A DNA stretch of 64,000 nucleotides from contig JACGWO010000011.1 in the NCBI GenBank assembly GCA_034509735.1, positions 27,388,979 through 27,452,978 on the forward strand, in the 5' to 3' direction. This document shows positions 58,601 through 64,000 of the stretch, piece by piece. The stretch is from Sesamum alatum. Lineage: Eukaryota; Streptophyta; Magnoliopsida; Lamiales; Pedaliaceae. The position numbers and the translations under genes are program-made. Under the pieces are notes generated by a model, which saw only the letters and a program-made list of their open reading frames with translations, made no database searches and was not told the origin of the DNA. Every line of letters starts with the position of its first letter. Within the stretch, counting starts at the first letter, position 1.

Positions 58601-59886
58601 ACAACTTGAAACAATTCGATTGGTAATCTCTTTAGCTGCTCAAAAGGGATGGACAATTTTCCATCTTGATGTTAAATCTGTCTTTCTCCATGGGAACTTA
58701 ATGAAGAGGTTTATGTTGAACAACCACCTGGGTATGCAAAAAAGGGTGTTGAGCAGAAAGTGTATTAGCTGAAAAAGGCTTTATATGGACTAAAGTAGGC
58801 ACCACGAGCCTGGTATAGTCGTATTTAGTCATATTTTGCAAAAGAAGGTTTTCAGCGGTATCCTTACGAGCACACTTTGTTCATCAAACCTGGAAAAGGA
58901 GGTAACAGTTTGATTGCTTGTGTTTATGTTGATGATTTGATTTTTACTGGAGATGGTGAGGAAATGTTTCTTGAATTTAAAAACTCCATGATGCATGAGT
59001 TTGACATGACAGACCTTGGGAAAATGAGGTATTTTCTTGGTTTAGAAGTAGTACAGAGCCAAAATGGAGTCTTCATTTGTCAAAAGAGATATGCCCAGGA
59101 GGTGTTGGAAAGGTTCAATATGGATAATTTCAATACAGTGCATAATCCAATAGTCCCAGGCTGCAAACTCACTAGAGATGAAAATGGAGTGAGGGTGGAC
59201 AGCAGACACTACAAGCAATTGGTCGGAAGTTTGATGTATCTAACTGCTACTCGTCCTAATATGATGTATGTTATAAGTTTATTGAGTAGATATATGGAGT
59301 ATCCTACTGAGTTATATTTTCAAGCTGGCACAAGAGTTTTGAGATACATAAAAGCAACAGTTGGGTTTGGCATATTTTACAAGAAAGGAGAAAATGTTGA
59401 GTTAGTTGCTTATACAGACAGTTATTGTGTTGGAGGTTTAGACGATAGAAAGAGTACTTCAGGCTATGTTTTCCTACAAAATTCTGCAGCTATTGCTTGG
59501 TCATCAAAGAAACAACCTATAGTCACTTTGTCTACCACAAAAGCTGAATTTGTTGCAGCAGCATCTATGCCTGTCAAGATGTCTGGGTAAGAAGGATTCT
59601 GGGCAATCTAAATCATATTGGAAGTAGCAGTAGCAGCACTACCATTTTCTGTGATAACAGTTCAGCTATAGAGCTTTCAAAGAATCTTGTTTTTCATGAT
59701 CGAAGTAAACATATAGATGTCAGATTCCATTTTCTTTGCGATCTTACTAAAGATGGAGTTGTAAAATTGGCTCATTATCATGCTCAAGAACAAGTTGCAG
59801 ATACAATGCCCAAGCCTTTGAAGCTTGACTTGTTCGTAAAGTTCAGAAGTCTTATGAGAGTATGTGTTGATCCTAATATAAACTGA
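55625..59886 (+). pseudogene. Ty1/copia gag-pol, many stops and frameshifts
   Basis: From ATG 55625: gag (PKFDGHYDHWCMLMENFM), UBN2 region to about 56190, zinc knuckle CYDCHKLGH followed by a stop at 56399-56401, protease DSGCS near 56523, integrase with HTDICGPI, DDFSRKFW and NGVAERKN (57090-57430), a MITE at 57495-57756, integrase tail WSVHILNRNP, reverse transcriptase from KWSAAMDAEIGAIEKNGTWEL (58380), YVDD at about 58925, RNase H AYTDSYCVGGLDDRKSTSGY (about 59410) and a C-terminal part in a shifted frame to the stop at 59884. At least ten interruptions rule out activity. The gag-protease-integrase-RT-RNase H order identifies Ty1/copia. Confidence 0.93.
57495..57756. mobile_element. MITE inserted in integrase of copia element 3, 11-base TSD
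   Basis: CTGTAAATTGG occurs at 57484-57494 and 57757-57767. Excising one copy plus the insert restores the integrase reading VNWSVHILNRN. Both ends share 'tgtgatattg.caaatg' as inverted repeats and resemble the MITE at 63525-63764. A 9-11 base duplication suggests a Mutator-like family. Confidence 0.88.
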
Positions 59887-59904
59887 ATTGTCATGTGAAT
59901 TCAG

Positions 59905-59916
59905 TTTAAGGGTGGA
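59905..59916 (+). other. Polypurine tract of copia element 3
   Basis: TTTAAGGGTGGA directly before the 3' LTR start, the plus-strand primer position. Confidence 0.75.
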
Positions 59917-60147
59917 TGTTAAAATAGTTGATTTAGTCTAAGTTAGTCTTGATTGTTATCTTGTTGTTTCAATAATTCCTATTTAATAGGGATAGGCTGT
60001 TTGTGGTTGTACTTTTCATTAGGCTCTAAATACGTTTCCACTATTATCTTATGTTGCTTTTTGTAAGGCTATTTATAGCCACATCTATTTTGCTTAATAC
60101 AATTGATTTTTCCTTTCTTTCTGAAACTTCTTTTGGTACTCTAAACA
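59917..60147 (+). mobile_element. 3' LTR of copia element 3
   Basis: 231 bases, same length as the 5' LTR, TGTTAAAATAG...CTCTAAACA, with scattered substitutions. Confidence 0.92.
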
Positions 60148-62989
60148 ATTTTCTTGTAACTAATTAGTATATTTCCAATCCGAATATACTAACTAGCTAG
60201 CATCGGAATATAGCCTTAGATGGCATTGTAATTTTCTTTAATACAGACAATAAAATATTATAAAATTAATTATTAAAATGATGAAGCATAAAAACACGTA
60301 CAATTAATTTAAATTAAAAATAAATATTTTTCCCTTTTAAAAATTGTGATATCTCAAATTAAAACTCAAAGTTGTGACTATCAATCAACAAAGGAATGTA
60401 AGTTGATATGTCTGGAGCTTTCACATCAATGTTAAAGGTGTTTGAGATCTATAAATAAAACAGCCTAGGCAGGCTGCAGATTATATTATATGGTGGTATT
60501 TATACTAATATAAAATAGAAATAATATACACACTCACAAACGGCGTATTAATGACTCCATTGCACCAATTTTTTGTGAAGTCAAAATCGCCTTTTATCCG
60601 ATAAAATAACTAACTTATTCAACTTTCAAATTTTACATTAATTGATAAATTATTTTATTTTCTTTATTAATTTATATATTAATTTATTCTTATTTATAAT
60701 AATATATTTTAAAATATAAATAAATATTTATTATATGCACGCAAAATGATGTACCACAACAACTAGGCTTCTATAAATGCGACTAAAAGAAGTCATGTCC
60801 AAAGTCGTATTATATAGTTGCTGTTGATGGAGAAGAGATGAGATGAAGGGCCTTTTGGCAAATGAAGTTCATAACCACCACATATATCCCATTTAATGTG
60901 CTTTCTCTATCAAATATTAAAAACAATAATATATCATCTTGATTCATCAATTTTTTTTATAGTTTACATCTCTAGTTAATTCTCCTACATCATCATCATA
61001 TCTCTCTCTATGGACATGTTTACTTAGTTGGATTAGGTTGGATATCCAGCCCAATCCAACTTAGTAACTTGTTTACTTTTCAAAAGATCGGCCTGATATA
61101 ATGAGGTAAAGTCCGGTTTTAAGAAGGATAAATGGTTGATAGTAATTCCATCAAACGAGGTGGGATTACTTATCATGCAAAGTCCACTAGTCCAAGATAA
61201 ATTTTTGAAGGCCTAATTTGTCCTCTTTATTTTTTGGGTATTTTGAAAACTAAGCAAAATAATAATAATTAAAATCTAAAATTACTAATTAAAAAAAAAT
61301 ATAAAAGCATTTTATACGATGACCGTTATTGTGTCTTATTAAGTGGTAATTTTGATATTTCATAATATTTTTCCAATTTAATGGCATACTAGTAATTTTA
61401 AGATAAAATTTCTCGCATTAATTCAATACTTCGTCCAATAAAATAAACAGAATATTAAATAATCCTATCGCTGCATATCCTAAATTTTATCATTCATTAA
61501 TCTATACCACTATAATTTCATCACACAAAGTAAACGAGACCTATATATATATATATATATATATAAGGGGTGACTAAGAAAAATTGAAACCGCCCCAATC
61601 AAACATAATCGAACAACTTTTTATGATTTATGTTTCAAATCGTGATTCTAAATTAAGAACAAACCGCACCGTTCTAATTTAAAATTTAAAGAAAAAACTT
61701 CAAAAATTGAAATGAATCGTTAAATATATAATAACTTTTTTAAATTATATATATAAAATAATTTGATAAAATTAATTAATTATTTAGAAGAATTTTATAT
61801 TCAAATTGTAAAAGGCCAAAGCTCATGTATAGTTAAAAGTCCATATTGCAAAGCCCATTTTCGTAAAACTTAGATTTGGGCTCTATAAAAAATAATAATA
61901 AAAAAAAACTTAAAGTTTTAATATAATAAATTGATTTTAAGCCTTTTAGTTGGAACTTGGCATTTAAAATGTTTTTACAAATCTTTAATTGTATTATATC
62001 TTAAACTATTGTGTATTTAATTTAAATTATTCCGAAACTTGTTATATTTTATTACTTAAAAACTTTAGCTATGTATGTTCTTAAATTATTGTGTATTTGA
62101 CTTTAATTATTCCGATGATCTATACGTTTTGTCAATGAAAGAGTTTTAATTATATATATTCTTGTTTCTTGTTAGTATCAACGTCTTGTTTTTGTTATAA
62201 GTGTGAATATCGCTCGAAATTGCACTTTTAATTTTGGTTTCGAAATTGGTACTTCAAAAATTATTTTATAAAACCGCCAATGACAATTCGATCAGAAAAT
62301 AACTTTAGAGAAATCAAAACCAAATCATTATCACCCTAATATATACATATATATATATATATATGAATGTCATGAGTTGAAATCTTGTTTATATTGTAGA
62401 GCTCATTACTTTATGTCAGTAAATTATGAGTTGTCGATTGTCATGGTATAATGCTTGGTTTATTGAGCAAGTTCGAATGAGTCTCAACTAAATAAATATT
62501 ATGTGGCAGTTAGATTTCCATATTTAGACCATCAATTAATTGATTAACTTGACATCACTCTCTTTTTTGAAGTAGATGGTCCCGGTTCAAACTCAAATAT
62601 CCCAATTCCCACCACCATTTTAATAAAAAAAGATTTTCATACCTATGGGTAGTCATAATGAATTTAATTTGACCTGATATTTATTCCACCAGTATTTAAA
62701 ATATATATATATATATAAACTGATGTTACAATCAAAATTATAATAAAATTAGACATGTCAGCCTAAATCCCAAAATCTAGACAAGAGCCCTCAATTTGTT
62801 GGTTCTCCAAAGTCCTCTTCTACTCTTTACAATGAGGTATGTATGTAGGAAAAATTGCATTTTACGTCCCATAATTTATATTGTTTGTGATTTTGGTTTC
62901 ATTAATTTTGGACATAGTAATTTTAATCCCATAAATCCACAAACATTGTAATTTTAGTCCCATTGACGAAATTTGTTAAAATTTTATAA
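60148..62989. other. AT-rich spacer
   Basis: No coding region. AT microsatellites lie at 61541-61564, 62341-62365 and 62701-62717. 62860-62985 has phrases of the 'attttagtccca' repeat family. Nothing else recognisable. Confidence 0.4.
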
Positions 62990-63190
62990 CATGGGTCTGG
63001 CTCAATTGGCGAAACTGAGGCGCATGACTCTTAAGATCATGGGTTCGAACTCCGTCAGCGGGCAATCTTGTTCTGCTTAATAGTGAATGTAGTTCTAATT
63101 TATAAAAGATGATTAACATAGATTATTATAGTTGTTGACAAGTTATTAAATATAAGATATTTGATATGAATGATTGTAATCAATTTATTC
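62990..63190 (+). mobile_element. tRNA-derived SINE, copy 2
   Basis: A-box TGGCTCAATTGGCG (62998-63011) and B-box GGGTTCGAACTCC (63041-63053) are canonical. An anticodon-loop-like CTCTTAA (63028-63034) recalls tRNA-Lys(CUU). There is no proper acceptor stem, and the tail shared with 37738-37998 follows, so this is a SINE and not a tRNA gene. Confidence 0.7.
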
Positions 63191-63524
63191 GAAATAAATA
63201 ATAATTCATGGATTCACTTAAAAAAAATCCATTCCCTTGATCTAAATAAATTTTATCTCTCGATTTAAATAGATCTTGTCCGTCAATTTAAATTATGATT
63301 AATGATCATATCATATATATATATATATTATACTTTCTCTACCTCTATTCTGATGAGAAAGTATTTATCGAAAAAAATAAACAAATCAAAAAATAAACAT
63401 AATAACTACAGGTACGAATTACAAAAAAAAATAAATATTCGATGTACTGATAATTAATTACCAATCAAGAGATAAATTTTCTTATGCTTTTCAAATATAA
63501 CATTCTAAAAATCATATTAAATAT

Positions 63525-63764
63525 GGGATAAATGCAATTTAACCCCTGTGATATAAGAAATGGGCAAAAATTCAATGTGAAAGAATAATTAGCAAATTAT
63601 CTCTTATGATTTTAAAATGACGCAAATTACCCCCTGTGTTTTTCCTTGATAGGGGAGTACTTTGTTTCATTTCTCAAAACACAGGAAGGTAATTTGCTAA
63701 TTATTTTTTCACAGAAATTTTTTTATTTATTTCTTATATCACATGGGGTAAATTGCATTTATCC
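63525..63764. mobile_element. MITE, 10-base TSD TATTAAATAT
   Basis: GGGATAAATGCAATTTA and, in reverse, GGATAAATGCAATTTACC form inverted ends extending past 'tgtgatataagaaat'. TATTAAATAT flanks at 63515-63524 and 63765-63774. Same group as 57495-57756. Confidence 0.88.
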
Positions 63765-63982
63765 TATTAAATATATTAAAAAAATCTCATATTTCCATAG
63801 CTAGCGAGGGTGAATATATATATATATATATATAGTATAAATATACTGCCTGACACAGACATACCATCTTCCTTAGAAAATTTTGCATGTCCAAAAAGCT
63901 TACGTGGGAAGATAATATTCCACATGGGCCTAACAGTTTTCTTTGTCAGATAAATTTCAAAGTACAAAATATAATAATAAAT

Positions 63983-64000
63983 GGGATAAACGTAATTTAT
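63983..64000. mobile_element. Start of a further MITE, cut by the window end
   Basis: GGGATAAACGTAATTTAT matches the end sequence of the element at 63525 with two changes. Confidence 0.5.

Larger units (their letters stand above)
55327..60147 (+). mobile_element. Ty1/copia element 3, full length but inactive
   Basis: Two 231-base LTRs, initiator-Met primer site, polypurine tract and gag-pol in standard copia order. Flanks are ACTTT (55322-55326) and ATTTT (60148-60152), a 5-base duplication with one change. Its 4.8 kb includes a 262-base MITE insertion. Confidence 0.93.

Noticed and set aside
62990..63062. Possible tRNA gene
   Set aside because: The A and B boxes fit, but the acceptor arms do not pair and the downstream tail is shared with another copy at 37.7 kb, which indicates a SINE.

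Overview
This is nuclear DNA of a flowering plant, most likely a eudicot. It has spliced protein-coding genes with GT-AG and GC-AG introns, plant LTR retrotransposons primed by tRNA, many MITEs, Helitron-like and SINE elements, and long AT-rich intergenic stretches. I cannot name the species. All calls come from reading the sequence and from family knowledge; no search was run.

Layout. 1-1174: the end of a decayed Ty3/gypsy element on the minus strand (gag, primer site, 5' LTR). 2904-3308: a short intronless RING-H2 gene, probably an E3 ubiquitin ligase. 3850-5122: two MITE-type elements, one carrying a very G-rich tract. 5326-32793: the biological core, three tandem minus-strand copies of a CER1-like (aldehyde decarbonylase, cuticular alkane) gene. 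Copy A (5326-9206) and copy C (28872-32793) each resolve into ten exons and a 624-residue reading frame. Copy B (19074-22733) is a pseudogene lacking exon 1, most of exon 4 and part of exon 8. The spacers between copies are filled with MITEs, a palindromic tandem repeat, a solo LTR nested in a foldback element, a truncated Ty1/copia element, and an element holding six tandem units, each with an snRNA-promoter-like motif and a TATA box.

32.8-64 kb contains no gene I consider intact. It holds a Helitron, SINEs, a CACTA-type MITE, a frameshifted GRF zinc-finger fragment, a direct segmental duplication (38.67-41.39 kb and 47.62-52.38 kb) whose second copy later received a Ty1/copia deletion derivative, and a second, full-length but dead Ty1/copia element (55327-60147) that itself carries a MITE.

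How it fits together. The two intact CER1-like genes are expected to act in the ER of epidermal cells, with a CER3-type partner and cytochrome b5, turning very-long-chain acyl chains into alkanes for the cuticle. The array shows duplication, pseudogenisation of the middle copy, and an apparent gene-conversion tract between the outer copies. The paralogous copies also serve as natural empty sites that date and delimit several transposon insertions.
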